Source of the DNA: Enterobacter oligotrophicus | GTDB lineage: Bacteria > Pseudomonadota > Gammaproteobacteria > Enterobacterales > Enterobacteriaceae | Length of the DNA: 64,000 nucleotides | NCBI RefSeq assembly: GCF_009176645.1 | Contig: NZ_AP019007.1 | Location: 2,232,001 to 2,296,000 of the forward strand | Direction of reading: 5' to 3' | Shown: piece after piece, positions 40,795 through 50,444 of the stretch | Layout: each line of letters begins with the position of its first letter | How positions within the stretch are numbered: the first letter of the stretch is position 1 | Position numbers and translations under genes: made by a program | The notes under the pieces: generated by a model | What the model saw: the letters and a program-made list of their open reading frames with translations, nothing else | Told to the model about the DNA's origin: nothing | The model's database searches: none

Positions 40795-41994
40795 ATGTTG
40801 AAAGTGCTTTTACTCTTCTTATTGCTGATCGCCGGGATCGTTCTGGGGCCAATGCTTGCTGGCCATCAGGGCTACGTTCTGATCCAGACCGATAACTACA
40901 ATATCGAAACCAGCGTGACGGGCCTGGTGATCGTCCTGATCCTCGGCGTTGTGGTGCTGTTTGCTGTGGAATGGCTCCTGCGTCGCATCTTCCGCACCGG
41001 GGCGCACACCCGCGGCTGGTTCGTTGGCCGTAAACGTCGTCGCGCCCGTAAGCAGACCGAGCAGGCGCTGCTGAAGCTGGCCGAAGGGGATTATCAGCAG
41101 GTTGAGAAGCTGATGTCGAAAAATGCCGACCACGCTGAACAGCCGGTGGTGAACTACCTGCTGGCCGCTGAAGCCGCGCAGCAGCGTGGGGATGAAGCTC
41201 GCGCCAATCAGCATCTGGAGCGCGCGTCTGAGCTTTCACCGAAAGATCCGATTCCGGTGGAAATCACCCGCGTTCGCCTGCAGCTGGCGCGTAATGAAAA
41301 TCACGCGGCGCGCCACGGCATTGACCGTCTGCTGGAAATTACCCCGCGTCACCCGGAAGTGCTGCGTCTTGCTGAACAGGCTTACATTCGTACCGGTGCC
41401 TGGGGCTCGCTGCTGGACATCATTCCTTCAATGGCGAAAGCCGATGTCGGTGACGATGAACATCGTGACGAGCTTCAGCGTATGGCATGGATTGGCTTGA
41501 TGGATCAGGCGCGTGCCGATCTGGGCAGCGACGGCCTGAAAACCTGGTGGAAAAATCAGAGCCGTAAAACACGCCAGCAGGTTCCACTGCAGGTGGCGAT
41601 GGCGGAACATCTGATTGAATGTGACGACCATGACACGGCGCAGGAAATTATCCTTGATGGCCTTAAGCGCCAGTACGATGACCGCCTGGTGCTGGTGATC
41701 CCGCGTCTGAAAACCAATAATCCTGAGCAAATCGAAAAAGCGCTGCGCCAGCAGATCAAAACCGTGGGCGACCGCCCGCTGCTGTGGAGCACGCTGGGCC
41801 AGTCGCTGATGAAGCACGGTGAATGGCAGGAGGCGAGCCTCGCCTTCCGCGCCGCGCTGAAACAGCGCCCCGACGCGTTTGACTACGCCTGGCTTGCCGA
41901 TTCACTGGACAAGCAGCATAAACCAGAAGAGGCCGCAGCCATGCGGCGAGACGGGTTACTGCTGACGTTGCAAAATAATAACACCCAACAGTAA
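40795..41994 (+). CDS. hemY: HemY, heme-operon TPR membrane protein
   Basis: Inner-membrane protein with two N-terminal hydrophobic segments (about 1-22 and 41-62) separated by a short loop. A basic stretch (GRKRRRARKQTEQ) follows, and then tetratricopeptide-like repeats (about 85-390). Proposed to help organise heme enzymes; it is not the protoporphyrinogen oxidase called HemY in Bacillus. It is 399 residues against 398 in E. coli. It is the last gene of hemCDXY and is followed by a strong terminator. Confidence 0.93.
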   Translation: MLKVLLLFLLLIAGIVLGPMLAGHQGYVLIQTDNYNIETSVTGLVIVLILGVVVLFAVEWLLRRIFRTGAHTRGWFVGRKRRRARKQTEQALLKLAEGDYQQVEKLMSKNADHAEQPVVNYLLAAEAAQQRGDEARANQHLERASELSPKDPIPVEITRVRLQLARNENHAARHGIDRLLEITPRHPEVLRLAEQAYIRTGAWGSLLDIIPSMAKADVGDDEHRDELQRMAWIGLMDQARADLGSDGLKTWWKNQSRKTRQQVPLQVAMAEHLIECDDHDTAQEIILDGLKRQYDDRLVLVIPRLKTNNPEQIEKALRQQIKTVGDRPLLWSTLGQSLMKHGEWQEASLAFRAALKQRPDAFDYAWLADSLDKQHKPEEAAAMRRDGLLLTLQNNNTQQ

Positions 41995-42000
41995 TCGTGA

Positions 42001-42027
42001 AGGAGGCCTAAAGGCCTCCTTTTTTTA
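42001..42027 (+). terminator. rho-independent terminator of hemCDXY
   Basis: AGGAGGCC (42001-42008) and GGCCTCCT (42013-42020) form a perfect 8-bp stem with a TAAA loop and are followed by six or more Ts. It lies 6 bp after the hemY stop. Confidence 0.95.
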
Positions 42028-42164
42028 TCGCCCTTCCCCTGCTACATTCGTTGTATCTTCATCAGGAAACGAACCCGCCAATGTAAAGATGTCTTTTCAT
42101 TAACTTTTTTTCGTACACGCCTCTTCTGCTGCGTGGAATAAATCGTTTTTGAAAGGAAATCTTC

Positions 42165-43376
42165 ATGAACTCGCTTTTATATGCGCTTTTTGAAGCACTT
42201 CGCTGCCATCGTTGGCTGCGCCTTCTTGCCTGCGCTTTTATCTTTTCGTCGCTGGGGAACGGCTTAACCCAGGTTGTTGTTTTCGGCTTACTGCTACAAT
42301 GGGATGCGCCACCGCTACTGCTCACTCTCGCATTTCTTTTGGCTACGGTTCCGGGATTTATCGGCAGCGTAATTGGCGAGAGGCTATGCCAGCAGTTTTC
42401 CCCGATATCCCTGCTGATAATCACCGAATTACTGGGTTTAGTCGCACTGCTCTTTCCTTTGCTCGGCGTACATTATCACAGCATTCCTGCCCTGCTTGCC
42501 GTGCAATCCGCAGAGGCGTTATTGAGTGGGATGAGTTGGCCTGCGCTAACGCTGCTGTTTAAACGTGGGCTCAGTGAAGGAGAACTGCCTGCTGCAACCT
42601 GTCTGGAGAATCTGATATTTGCTTCTCAAGTACTTTTAGGAACCGGGTTGGGTGTCGTGCTGTTCCAAAAAATGTCGGTAACCGGTTTGCTGGCTATTGA
42701 TGCCGCCAGTTTTCTGGGATCGTTGTTGATGCTACGGCTGGCGGGGCGGGAATTTACTGCACCGACGATACCGCTACCCGCAGATTTTCACGAGCCGGTA
42801 GCGTTACGCTGGCAGACGTTAACTCTACGGCAAAAACGCAGTCTGCTCATTTTGCCTGGGCTGGCAGCCGTTGGCTCACCGGCAATGGCATTACTTCCCG
42901 CCCTGGCACAGCAATTCCAGCCTGAGAATGCCGCGGAACTTGCGCTACCCCTGCTTTTCGCCAGAAATATGGGGCAACTTTGCGGACCGATGTTGCTCAA
43001 GAGAGATAGTCTGACGCGTATTGCTACGCAACCTCCCCTACTGATGGCCTGCCTTAGTGTCTTTCTGGCTGCTTACGGAGTGCTTCCGTTGTTGTCCGGA
43101 TGGATTGCGCCTGCACTGGGAATGATCTTTATTGCCCATCTGGCGTCGAATATTGTGTTTGCGGCAGGTACGTTTGGCGTGCTTAGTAGCTTTCAGATCG
43201 CACAGATCCCGGCTGCAAGCAGTAAAGCCTGGCGCTGGCAGACGCTTAGCGCTTCTCTCTTTACTGGTCTCGCAGCAATGACGACGACGATGCTAGGGGC
43301 ACTTCATGCGCTGTATGTAGTCTCTGGCGTCGCGCTGCTTTTCGTTGCGCTGGTGATGACGCGTTTTCGTGGCTAA
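42165..43376 (+). CDS. MFS transporter, substrate unknown
   Basis: Major facilitator protein of 403 residues with about twelve hydrophobic segments. It starts with a short cytosolic tail and the helix LLACAFIFSSLGNGLTQVVVF. A helix 2-3 loop reads GERLCQQFSPISLL, near the position of the usual MFS loop motif though without the full GXXXDRXGRR form. A central cytosolic loop (about 198-225) divides the halves. It most resembles the MFS_3/EntS-type exporter branch by overall layout, which is a weak guess. GAAAGGA lies 8 nt before the ATG. It stands alone between the hemCDXY terminator and glmZ, where E. coli has aslA and aslB, so it looks like an accessory gene. Confidence 0.8.
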   Translation: MNSLLYALFEALRCHRWLRLLACAFIFSSLGNGLTQVVVFGLLLQWDAPPLLLTLAFLLATVPGFIGSVIGERLCQQFSPISLLIITELLGLVALLFPLLGVHYHSIPALLAVQSAEALLSGMSWPALTLLFKRGLSEGELPAATCLENLIFASQVLLGTGLGVVLFQKMSVTGLLAIDAASFLGSLLMLRLAGREFTAPTIPLPADFHEPVALRWQTLTLRQKRSLLILPGLAAVGSPAMALLPALAQQFQPENAAELALPLLFARNMGQLCGPMLLKRDSLTRIATQPPLLMACLSVFLAAYGVLPLLSGWIAPALGMIFIAHLASNIVFAAGTFGVLSSFQIAQIPAASSKAWRWQTLSASLFTGLAAMTTTMLGALHALYVVSGVALLFVALVMTRFRG

Positions 43377-43381
43377 AACAT

Positions 43382-43584
43382 AAAAAAACGCCTGCTATAA
43401 AAGCAGGCGTTAAAACAGGTCTGTATGACAACATATTTGGTGCTTCACTCAACGTTGTGTCCATGGTGTTTGATGAGGCCGAAGCGACATCTGTCAGTGG
43501 ACGATAAGCACCGTAAACGGCTCTGCGTCATTCCTGAGTTTATGAGGCACTAAGGCGAACATAAGAGATGGAATGAGCATCTAC
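43382..43584 (-). ncRNA. glmZ: GlmZ small RNA
   Basis: About 203 nt, on the minus strand, nearly identical to E. coli GlmZ (207 nt). It starts GTAGATGCTCATTCCATCTC and contains the glmS-pairing segment TTGTCATACAGACCTGTTTT. It ends in the terminator ACGCCTGCT/AGCAGGCGT plus seven Ts (43388-43382). GlmZ with Hfq activates glmS translation and is cleaved by RNase E with RapZ unless GlmY titrates RapZ. Differences from E. coli are in the terminator loop and a short stretch before the pairing site. A sigma-54 promoter and GlrR sites lie upstream. In E. coli it also sits next to hemY. Confidence 0.95.
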
Positions 43585-43595
43585 GCGTATATTAT

Positions 43596-43611
43596 TGCAC
43601 GTTACGTGCCA
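43596..43611 (-). promoter_or_regulatory. sigma-54 promoter of glmZ
   Basis: TGGCACGTAACGTGCA carries the -24 (TGGCAC) and -12 (TGC) elements of a sigma-54 promoter, with the -12 C at 43597. This predicts a start at about 43585, matching the GlmZ 5' end to within a base. An AATAAT/TAATAT stretch just downstream may be the -10 of the overlapping sigma-70 promoter known in E. coli. Confidence 0.85.
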
Positions 43612-43717
43612 ACATGACACGCAGAACTTTTACATCGCGCAACATTTTAAGATAAAAGGAAATTTTGTCGTTAAGGCTCGCCTGAAGCCTCTGCCGGAAC
43701 CCGAAAATGTGATCATC

Positions 43718-43735
43718 TGTCGCCTGGAAGCGACA
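43718..43735 (-). promoter_or_regulatory. GlrR (QseF) site 1 of glmZ
   Basis: TGTCGCCTGGAAGCGACA is a perfect TGTC-N10-GACA dyad, the GlrR consensus. It lies about 130 bp upstream of the GlmZ start, typical for a sigma-54 activator. Confidence 0.85.
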
Positions 43736-43780
43736 ACAATATCAGTCACACACTAAATACAGATATATCAATAGGTTATA

Positions 43781-43798
43781 TGTCGCTGAAACGCGACA
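43781..43798 (-). promoter_or_regulatory. GlrR (QseF) site 2 of glmZ
   Basis: TGTCGCTGAAACGCGACA is a second perfect TGTC-N10-GACA dyad, 63 bp from site 1, about six helical turns. A degenerate third copy (TGTC-N10-TACA) is at 43813-43830. The rest of 43585-43850 contains no gene. Confidence 0.85.
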
Positions 43799-43850
43799 AA
43801 AAAGGAGATGGTTGTCGGGATAAGACTACAGGAGAGGGAACAGCAGAAAA

Positions 43851-43875
43851 CAAAAAACCCCGCCGAAGCGGGGTT
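43851..43875 (-). terminator. terminator of the tRNA operon
   Basis: On the minus strand AACCCCGC, a TTCG loop and GCGGGGTT form a perfect 8-bp stem followed by TTTT. It lies 6 bp after the tRNA-Pro CCA end. Confidence 0.93.
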
Positions 43876-43881
43876 CAAAAT

Positions 43882-43958
43882 TGGTCGGCGAGAGAGGATT
43901 CGAACCTCCGACCCACTGGTCCCAAACCAGTTGCGCTACCAAGCTGCGCTACTCGCCG
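43882..43958 (-). tRNA. proM: tRNA-Pro(TGG)
   Basis: 77 nt with encoded CCA. It starts CGGCGAGTAGCGCAG and has the anticodon loop TTTGGGA (anticodon TGG) and T loop GGTTCGAATCC. It matches E. coli proM and is last in the operon. Confidence 0.97.
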
Positions 43959-44003
43959 ATGTACTGCTTTTTTGAATTTTTAGTTCAATTCATTAAAAAG
44001 TCG

Positions 44004-44090
44004 TGGTGCGAGGGGGGGGACTTGAACCCCCACGTCCGTAAGAACACTAACACCTGAAGCTAGCGCGTCTACCAATTCCGCCACCTTCGC
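44004..44090 (-). tRNA. leuT: tRNA-Leu(CAG)
   Basis: 87 nt with encoded CCA and the long class II variable arm (TGTCCTTACGGACG-type stem). It starts GCGAAGGTGGCGGAATTGG and the anticodon loop is CTTCAGG (anticodon CAG). It is third in the operon. Confidence 0.97.
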
Positions 44091-44111
44091 AATTCACAAC
44101 TCTTTCAATAA

Positions 44112-44188
44112 TGGGGTGGCTAATGGGATTCGAACCCACGACAACTGGAATCACAATCCAGGGCTCTACCAACTGAGCTATAGCCACC
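44112..44188 (-). tRNA. hisR: tRNA-His(GTG)
   Basis: 77 nt including the encoded G-1 base (opposite discriminator C73) and CCA. It starts GGTGGCTATAGCTCAG and the anticodon loop contains GTG. It is second in the operon. Confidence 0.97.
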
Positions 44189-44254
44189 ACTGTATTCTTT
44201 CACGCGGTACTGACTACTTCTCAGACCACCGCAGCTCTAGCGCCGGGACTAAAA

Positions 44255-44331
<77 letters not shown>

Positions 44332-44352
44332 TTAGCGCCGTTGCGGGGCTGG

Positions 44353-44381
44353 ATATTACGTACCTCCGACCCCGCTGTCTA
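44353..44381 (-). promoter_or_regulatory. promoter of the argX tRNA operon
   Basis: TAGACA (44381-44376) and TAATAT (44358-44353) are spaced by 17 bp and followed by a GC-rich discriminator, the hallmark of stringently controlled stable-RNA promoters. An A/T run upstream (TTTTTTTCAAAAAA) could serve as an UP element. Confidence 0.85.
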
Positions 44382-44433
44382 GTGCTTTTTTGAAAAAAAT
44401 GCGCGTTTGGTTATGGTTTGCACATTTTGCCGT

Positions 44434-45819
44434 TTAATCCTCCACTTTCTGCGTGGTGGCATGGCGACCCAGGCCAAAAAGTTTATACGCTGCCGTGACC
44501 GCAGCCAGGAAGATCATCCCGACAAACAGCGACATGCGGGTATCTTCATTAAAGTACATTCCGATTAATACGCAAATCAGGAACGCCATCGTTAAATAGT
44601 TCGCATACGGGAAAAGAATGGAGCGAAACGGATGGCTGGCAATCGCTTTTTTGTGCGCATGGCGGAAACGCAGCTGGCTAATCAGAATCACAAACCACGG
44701 GATCATCCCCGGCAGCACGCTGGCGCTGTAGACATAGACAAACACACGCTGCGGATTAGGAATAATGTAGTTCAGGCAAGAGCCGACCAGCAGGATCGCA
44801 ATCGACACCGCCACGCCTGCCACCGGTACGCCCGCGCGGGAGACTTTACTCATCGCTGCTGGCAGTTGGTTATTTTTAGAGAGCGCGTAGAGCATACGGC
44901 CACAGCTGTACATCCCGCTGTTACAACCAGAGAGAGCTGCCGTCAGCACCACGAAGTTAATAATACCTGCCGCTGCCGTGATACCAATCTTCGCGAAGGT
45001 TAAGACAAACGGGCTGCCGGTGGTGCCGATTTCATTCCACGGGAAGATGGTCACGATAACGAAGATCGCGCCCACGTAGAAAATCAGGATACGCCACAAT
45101 ACTTTGCCAACTGCGCTACGCAGCGTGACTTGCGGATTTTTCGCTTCCCCGGCAGTGATACCAATCAGTTCAACGCCCTGATAAGACGCGACAACGATAC
45201 ACAGCGCCGTCAGGAAACCTTTCCAGCCACCGGCGAAGAAGCCGCCATGATCTGTCAGATTGCCAAAACCGATAGCGTGCCCGCCGTTGCCAAAGCCAAA
45301 GAAAATCACGCCCAGCCCGACAACAATCATCACGATAATGGTGGTGACTTTAATCATCGCGAACCAGAATTCGATTTCACCGTACAAACGCACGGCGGCA
45401 AGGTTTGCCAGCGCCACCAGCCCCACGGCGATAAGCGCCGGTATCCACTGAACCATATCCGGGAACCAGAACTGCACGTAGACCCCTATCGCGGTGATCT
45501 CCGAGATACCCACCGCCATCCACATAAACCAGTACGACCAGGCGGTGAGATAGCCAAAAAATGGGCTCATGTAACGGTGCGCGTAAACGGCGAAGGAGCC
45601 GGTTACCGGCTCCAGGAAGAGCATTTCCCCCATCGAACGCATAATGAAGAAGACGAACAGCCCGGCGATAATATACGCCAGTAATACGGAAGGACCTGCC
45701 CACTTAAGCGTACTTGCGGAACCCATAAACAGGCCAACACCGATAGTGCCGCCCAGCGCGATCAATTCAATGTGTCGAGCTTCCAGCCCACGCTGTAGCT
45801 CCGGTTTTTTCTCTGCCAT
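44434..45819 (-). CDS. yifK: YifK (ThrP), amino-acid permease
   Basis: APC-family permease with twelve predicted helices; the E. coli protein is reported as a threonine/serine:proton symporter. The ATG at 45819 ([18 protein letters not shown]) gives 461 residues as in E. coli and has GAGGA before it; an earlier ATG would add 32 unrelated residues. [14 protein letters not shown] (about 20-33) is the substrate-binding break in helix 1. [19 protein letters not shown] (near 213) is the consensus helix 6 region. It lies between the tRNA operon and the ECA operon, and a GcvB-type target site overlaps its leader. Confidence 0.95.
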   Translation of the reverse strand: MAEKKPELQRGLEARHIELIALGGTIGVGLFMGSASTLKWAGPSVLLAYIIAGLFVFFIMRSMGEMLFLEPVTGSFAVYAHRYMSPFFGYLTAWSYWFMWMAVGISEITAIGVYVQFWFPDMVQWIPALIAVGLVALANLAAVRLYGEIEFWFAMIKVTTIIVMIVVGLGVIFFGFGNGGHAIGFGNLTDHGGFFAGGWKGFLTALCIVVASYQGVELIGITAGEAKNPQVTLRSAVGKVLWRILIFYVGAIFVIVTIFPWNEIGTTGSPFVLTFAKIGITAAAGIINFVVLTAALSGCNSGMYSCGRMLYALSKNNQLPAAMSKVSRAGVPVAGVAVSIAILLVGSCLNYIIPNPQRVFVYVYSASVLPGMIPWFVILISQLRFRHAHKKAIASHPFRSILFPYANYLTMAFLICVLIGMYFNEDTRMSLFVGMIFLAAVTAAYKLFGLGRHATTQKVED

Positions 45820-45827
45820 AAATCCTC

Positions 45828-45838
45828 GGTTGTGTTTG
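45828..45838 (-). promoter_or_regulatory. possible GcvB target site in yifK leader
   Basis: The mRNA reads CAAACACAACC a few bases before the GAGGA ribosome-binding site. This C/A-rich ACACAAC core fits pairing with the G/U-rich R1 region of the sRNA GcvB, which is known to repress yifK in E. coli and Salmonella. Confidence 0.5.
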
Positions 45839-46014
45839 CTGTTTCCCGACTTCTGCCGGTTATTATTTTTTGGGGTACTGAAATACGGTGGGAATGGTTT
45901 CTTAAATTCTGCCAAATGGCAAACGATGCATTAAAAAAATGAATGCATTGCACATAAACGCAGCAGTTTTGCAGGAGAGTTGCAGCGCGAATAGCATATC
46001 GCGCTACATTTTGA

Positions 46015-46755
46015 TTACATCTGCCCGGTGTAATGCCAGGTGAGGTAGCGCAGCAGGCGGATCTGGCGTTTAATACGCGACGGTTGAGATAACAGACGAT
46101 ACAGCCACTCCAGCCCCAGGTTTTGCCAGACTTTAGGCGCACGCTTTACGTGGCCGGTAAAGACGTCGTAGGTGCCACCAACGCCCATGTAGAGCGCATC
46201 CGGGCAGACCTGGCGGCAATCGCGCATCAGGATCTCCTGACGCGGAGATCCCATCGCGACGGTGACAATTTTCGCCCCGCTGTCGCGCACGCGTTCAAAC
46301 AGTGCCTGTCGATCTTCGGGTTTGAAATAACCGTCCTGGCTGCCCACGATGTTAACATTCCACTGGCTGCGCAGCTTTTGTTCCGTCTGCGCCAGCACAT
46401 CTGGTTTACCACCAATCAGGAAGACAGGTGTTCCTTCTGCACCGGCACGCGCCATTAATTCTTCCCAGAGATCGGCTCCCGCCACGCGGGAAACATTAGC
46501 ACCAGGATACTTTTTACGGATAGAGCGCACCACGCTGATACCGTCTGCGTATTTAAACTCGGCCGCGTCAATCAGGCTTTTGACGTCCGCGTTATCTTCT
46601 ACCGCCAGCATCTTTTCCGCATTGATAGCCACCAGCGTGCCCGATTTCATCTGTCCGTTTGCGAACAGGTAATCCAGCGCGTGTTGCATATCGCGCCAGC
46701 CAATAAGTTGCAGACCACGCAGCGCGTAGCGCGGCGCGGAAATCGTGTCAGTCAT
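46015..46755 (-). CDS. wecG: WecG, UDP-ManNAcA transferase (ECA lipid II)
   Basis: Adds N-acetyl-D-mannosaminuronic acid to lipid I, forming ECA lipid II on the cytosolic face of the inner membrane. WecG/TagA/CpsF (GT26) family; 246 residues as in E. coli. Family motifs include [19 protein letters not shown] (near 44), KYADGISVV (near 68) and [12 protein letters not shown] (near 166). It is last gene of the wec operon, 12 bp after wzyE. Confidence 0.95.
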   Translation of the reverse strand: MTDTISAPRYALRGLQLIGWRDMQHALDYLFANGQMKSGTLVAINAEKMLAVEDNADVKSLIDAAEFKYADGISVVRSIRKKYPGANVSRVAGADLWEELMARAGAEGTPVFLIGGKPDVLAQTEQKLRSQWNVNIVGSQDGYFKPEDRQALFERVRDSGAKIVTVAMGSPRQEILMRDCRQVCPDALYMGVGGTYDVFTGHVKRAPKVWQNLGLEWLYRLLSQPSRIKRQIRLLRYLTWHYTGQM

Positions 46756-46767
46756 AAAAATTCCTAC

Positions 46768-48120
46768 TCAGACTTGCGACAGCGTTGTGCTGCCTCGTGG
46801 CTCGCGTCTGTGCACAAGCCCTGCGCTATCAAATAACCAGTACAACAGTTTGGCCAGCAGCAGGCAGATGCCGAAAACGACCATGAAGAAAACCACACGT
46901 GAGACAAACGAATCCAGCCCCTCACGTGCCAGAACAATCATATTGAAAATGGCACCAAAACAGAAACTGTGCAAAATCGCTGCTTTATAGCGGTTCGTCT
47001 CTTCATTACCGCGCATATAGAGCCAGTCGAACCACTTAATGATCAGCCCCACGGCAATGGCACCCGGCAGGATAAACCACGCTCCGCCCATCACCACCAG
47101 TGAGCCAATTAACGTTGGCGAAATCGCCAGGCCCGAATGGTTGTTCAGCACTTCCCAGGTAAAGTAGTTCGCCGTATTGAGCACAACGCCAGGGCGGTCT
47201 GGCCACAGCCACGTCGGGATAAAGACGTAGAAATCACGGACAATTGGCGCTAAGCCCTGGAAATCGATCTTGTCGTAGTTTTGCAGCAGCAGCGCCAGGT
47301 TTTCCCACGGCGAGAAGGTGTCGCGCGTGAGGTACAAAAAGGTGTAAAACGCTTCATCTCCGGCCACGTTCAGCCCGTAACGCTTCAGCGCCAGCCAAAA
47401 CATCCCCACAATGCCAAACACGCCTGCCGCCGCCAGCATCCACAGCGAGATCCAGCCGCGAATGATGCCGATAAACAGGAAGATCGCAAACGCGATAATG
47501 ATGTTGGCGCGCGTACCGCCGACGATCATGTAGGTCAGGATGCCGAACGCAACGGTGCTGACCAGGAAAAACAGCCAGGCTTTGCTGTCCTGACGCAGGA
47601 AAAAAATAACCAGCATCGCCGGAATGAAGAAGTAAAAGAAGCGCTTAAGGGCAACGCCGGAAACCTCTGCAGAGAAAATCTGGCTGTAGGACTGCAGCTT
47701 AAACAGCAGGAAGCCGTTGTGCATAAAGAAGATGCCCACGCTCACAAGCGCGATTGTCATCAGCATTATCCACGTCAGATGCGTTTCCACCCGGTTCATG
47801 GTGAAGAGTGGCCGACGTGGTGCCGTCTCTTTCGCAGAACGCAGGCGCGTTTTGTAGGTGACGTAATACACCGCGTAGAAGCAGGTTGCGGATAACAGCG
47901 CCTGCAGCAGAATTTCCGGCGGCGCGACGCCCACATCAAAGCGGAAGACCAGAATGCTGGTCAGCGGAAAACCAAAGTAAAAGGTCAGCAGAAACAGCAG
48001 CGAGAAAAAGACGTTGAAGTTAAAACGCACGCGCCTGAACTCAAACCAGGTGAGCGTGGCGATAAACAAGGTACTCAGCAGCCAGACCACCAACAAGCCG
48101 CTAAATTGCAACTGGCTCAT
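46768..48120 (-). CDS. wzyE: WzyE, ECA polymerase
   Basis: Joins ECA trisaccharide repeats in the periplasm. It has around eleven membrane spans and no soluble domain. The ATG at 48120 ([15 protein letters not shown]) gives 450 residues, the E. coli length, and overlaps the wecF stop by 4 bp. An in-frame ATG 39 bp upstream lies inside wecF. Conserved loops include [16 protein letters not shown] (near 205) and the large periplasmic loop with [18 protein letters not shown]. Confidence 0.95.
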   Translation of the reverse strand: MSQLQFSGLLVVWLLSTLFIATLTWFEFRRVRFNFNVFFSLLFLLTFYFGFPLTSILVFRFDVGVAPPEILLQALLSATCFYAVYYVTYKTRLRSAKETAPRRPLFTMNRVETHLTWIMLMTIALVSVGIFFMHNGFLLFKLQSYSQIFSAEVSGVALKRFFYFFIPAMLVIFFLRQDSKAWLFFLVSTVAFGILTYMIVGGTRANIIIAFAIFLFIGIIRGWISLWMLAAAGVFGIVGMFWLALKRYGLNVAGDEAFYTFLYLTRDTFSPWENLALLLQNYDKIDFQGLAPIVRDFYVFIPTWLWPDRPGVVLNTANYFTWEVLNNHSGLAISPTLIGSLVVMGGAWFILPGAIAVGLIIKWFDWLYMRGNEETNRYKAAILHSFCFGAIFNMIVLAREGLDSFVSRVVFFMVVFGICLLLAKLLYWLFDSAGLVHRREPRGSTTLSQV

Positions 48121-49196
48121 GGGGTGTCTCCTGAAGCGATACGCAGCGCACGGTGCCACGGCGTGAGGTAATTTGGACTGAAAAAGTCGATGGCATTTTT
48201 ATCCACCAGCGCCAGCTGACGCTGCGCCTCTCGTACCACATCCTCGCTGAGCGCATCCTCTGTAAACAAAACCGGTATATGCTGCTCAGCCATATCCTGC
48301 CAGAACGGGTTTTCGCGGTTAAGCACGCACGGTACGCCCGCCTGAATTAGCAGACACAGCGTACCAATCCCCTGCTGGCGGGCAAAGATGAAATAGCCCA
48401 GGTCACACTTTCTCAGCAGCGCCAGGTAATCATCAAATTCCAGCTTATCGCTGAGAATGTGCAGGTTCTCCGGGCTAAACCGCGCAAGTCCCTGCTGGCG
48501 AACCTCAGCAATATAAGCGTCGTTATTCGCCGGGTAGCCCATCGGCACGACCACATTTACCGTATCGCCAAACTGCTGGTGTACGGCACGGAGCGCGGCG
48601 ATATGTTCATTACTGCGGTCGCCCGAGTTTCCGACCAGAATAGTCAACTTGCCTTCACGCGGCGTGTCGTTCGCCATATTGTTGAGCGCCGGGTTCATGC
48701 GGGTCGGGAAATAGAGCAGCTCACCGCGCACGTTGGGATGCAACTTCGCAAAGTAATTGAGATCGCCACGCGTGGCAAAAACGCAACCCACGCGTCCCTG
48801 CGCCATACGACGCAGCGGGTAGAAAAGACGGAATTTCCAGCCACGCGAGACTTCATACAGGTCCGCGCCCCAGATATGCCAGCTGCATTGCGACGGCTTA
48901 ATCCCGCCACTCAGCAACGCCAGCCACAGGCCGGTATTGAACTGCCCATGGAAAAAGAAGCGTTGTTCACGATCCGCTTTAGCTTTAGCGACAACCGCCT
49001 TCGCCAGCGCAGATTTATCCGGCCAGAAGGTGATATTGAGTGCCGGACACGCCGCACTCAGGCCGTTATCCTGGCCTGCAACCATAAATTCACGGGCATC
49101 AGGCGTGCCGGATGCCAGCTCATCGTTAAAGAACCGCAAAACGGTCTGGTTGTGGTGCGGGATATCCGATCCCAGTACGTGAATCAGTGCAGTCAT
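48117..49196 (-). CDS. wecF: WecF, Fuc4NAc transferase (ECA lipid III)
   Basis: Transfers 4-acetamido-4,6-dideoxy-D-galactose from its dTDP donor to lipid II, completing the ECA repeat unit (GT56 family, cytosolic face of the membrane). The 359 residues match E. coli. It starts [22 protein letters not shown], and conserved stretches include [10 protein letters not shown] (near 107), [11 protein letters not shown] (near 188) and [15 protein letters not shown] (near 272). It overlaps wzxE and wzyE by 4 bp each. Confidence 0.95.
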   Translation of the reverse strand: MTALIHVLGSDIPHHNQTVLRFFNDELASGTPDAREFMVAGQDNGLSAACPALNITFWPDKSALAKAVVAKAKADREQRFFFHGQFNTGLWLALLSGGIKPSQCSWHIWGADLYEVSRGWKFRLFYPLRRMAQGRVGCVFATRGDLNYFAKLHPNVRGELLYFPTRMNPALNNMANDTPREGKLTILVGNSGDRSNEHIAALRAVHQQFGDTVNVVVPMGYPANNDAYIAEVRQQGLARFSPENLHILSDKLEFDDYLALLRKCDLGYFIFARQQGIGTLCLLIQAGVPCVLNRENPFWQDMAEQHIPVLFTEDALSEDVVREAQRQLALVDKNAIDFFSPNYLTPWHRALRIASGDTP

Positions 49197-50443
49197 GCGC
49201 GTTTACGCCAAAGTAAAAATACGCCGCAACAGGCAGCGAAATAAACGATATAGGTTGCCATATAAGCCTGAGCGGCCCCCAGCGCACCGTGCTCAGGGAT
49301 CAGCCAGCGTGAGAACGCCGTCAGCAGCGTAAACTGACTGATTTCTGCCAGGATATACAACCGCAGCGAGGCCTTTGCAATCACCAGATAGCCGAAAACG
49401 TAAGCGCCCACTTTCAGCACATCACCCACCAGTTGCCAGGCAAAGAGATCGCGCATGGCGGTAAACTTTGCCGAGAAGAGCAGCCAGATGGCGACATCGC
49501 GTAATAACCAGACGGTAAAACTAGCCACCGCGACGGCAGGCAACACAAAACGCAGGGAGCGAAAAATCTCGCGGGTAATATCCTTTTTGACGGTCAGACG
49601 CGATAAGGTTGGCAGCAACCAGACGCTAAAGGAAGCCGTTATAAACTGGAGGTAAGCGTCTGAAATGCTGCTCACGCCCTGCCAGATCCCGACTTCATCC
49701 CAGCTGTAATGCGCTGCCAGCATGTTTCGCATCATCACATAGGCTACCGGCAGCGTCACGGAGGTGATGAGCGCCATCAGGGTAAATTTGCCTAACTGGC
49801 CCGCCAGGGCTTTTTCCCACTGCGGTTTGAGATAGTGCAGTGGGATCACGCCTCTGCGCATCAACATAAACGCCGCCGGAATGACCACCAGCGCAGGCAC
49901 CAGCGCCAGCCCCAACAGCGCGCCTTCGTAGCCGCCCAGACGATAGCAGAAATAATACGCAATAACGCCGATGATACTACCCAGGATCAGCGCCAGTGCG
50001 TTACCGGCGGCATCGCGAAAGCCTTTCATCAGCGCCAGCAGCAGGTTGGCCCAGGCAATCCCCATCTGAACCAGCGCGACCAGACGCACCAGCCCCTGAT
50101 AATGCGTGTGCCCAAACAGACCCTGGCTAATGGGTGATGCCGCCAGCAGAAATATGACGGCCAGCAGGGTCGAGAAACCTAATACCATCGCCGAAGATGT
50201 ACCGACCACCCTGCGAAGCTGAGCCGCATCGTCGTGGTACTGAGCAACGTATTTAGTGACGCCGTTAAAGATACCGGCACCAGCCAGCACGCCAAGAACA
50301 GTAACAAGCTGACGGAAATTGCCCGCCAGCCCGACGCCGGAAGGGCCAAATGAGACGGCTAATAGCTTGACGACCAGTAACCCGGCACCAATTTTGACGA
50401 GTGTGGACGCGGCGGTCCACACGGATGCTTTTGCCAGAGACAT
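49193..50443 (-). CDS. wzxE: WzxE, ECA lipid III flippase
   Basis: Twelve-helix polysaccharide transporter of the MOP superfamily that flips the undecaprenyl-linked ECA trisaccharide to the periplasm. It is 416 residues, as in E. coli. The N-terminus [22 protein letters not shown] has the amphipathic first helix typical of MATE-like flippases. The middle region has [17 protein letters not shown]. It starts one base after the wecE stop. Confidence 0.95.
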   Translation of the reverse strand: MSLAKASVWTAASTLVKIGAGLLVVKLLAVSFGPSGVGLAGNFRQLVTVLGVLAGAGIFNGVTKYVAQYHDDAAQLRRVVGTSSAMVLGFSTLLAVIFLLAASPISQGLFGHTHYQGLVRLVALVQMGIAWANLLLALMKGFRDAAGNALALILGSIIGVIAYYFCYRLGGYEGALLGLALVPALVVIPAAFMLMRRGVIPLHYLKPQWEKALAGQLGKFTLMALITSVTLPVAYVMMRNMLAAHYSWDEVGIWQGVSSISDAYLQFITASFSVWLLPTLSRLTVKKDITREIFRSLRFVLPAVAVASFTVWLLRDVAIWLLFSAKFTAMRDLFAWQLVGDVLKVGAYVFGYLVIAKASLRLYILAEISQFTLLTAFSRWLIPEHGALGAAQAYMATYIVYFAACCGVFLLWRKRA

Positions 50444-50444
50444 A

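Noticed and set aside
43780..43983. 67-codon frame reading across GlrR site 2, the terminator and tRNA-Pro
   Set aside because: It is antisense to the tRNA and its terminator; the peptide (REDSNLRPTGPK) is the well-known spurious product of reading a tRNA backwards.
45820..46014. Possible small gene or sRNA in the yifK-wecG gap
   Set aside because: Only the yifK leader with a GcvB-like target could be supported. No terminator or convincing frame was seen.
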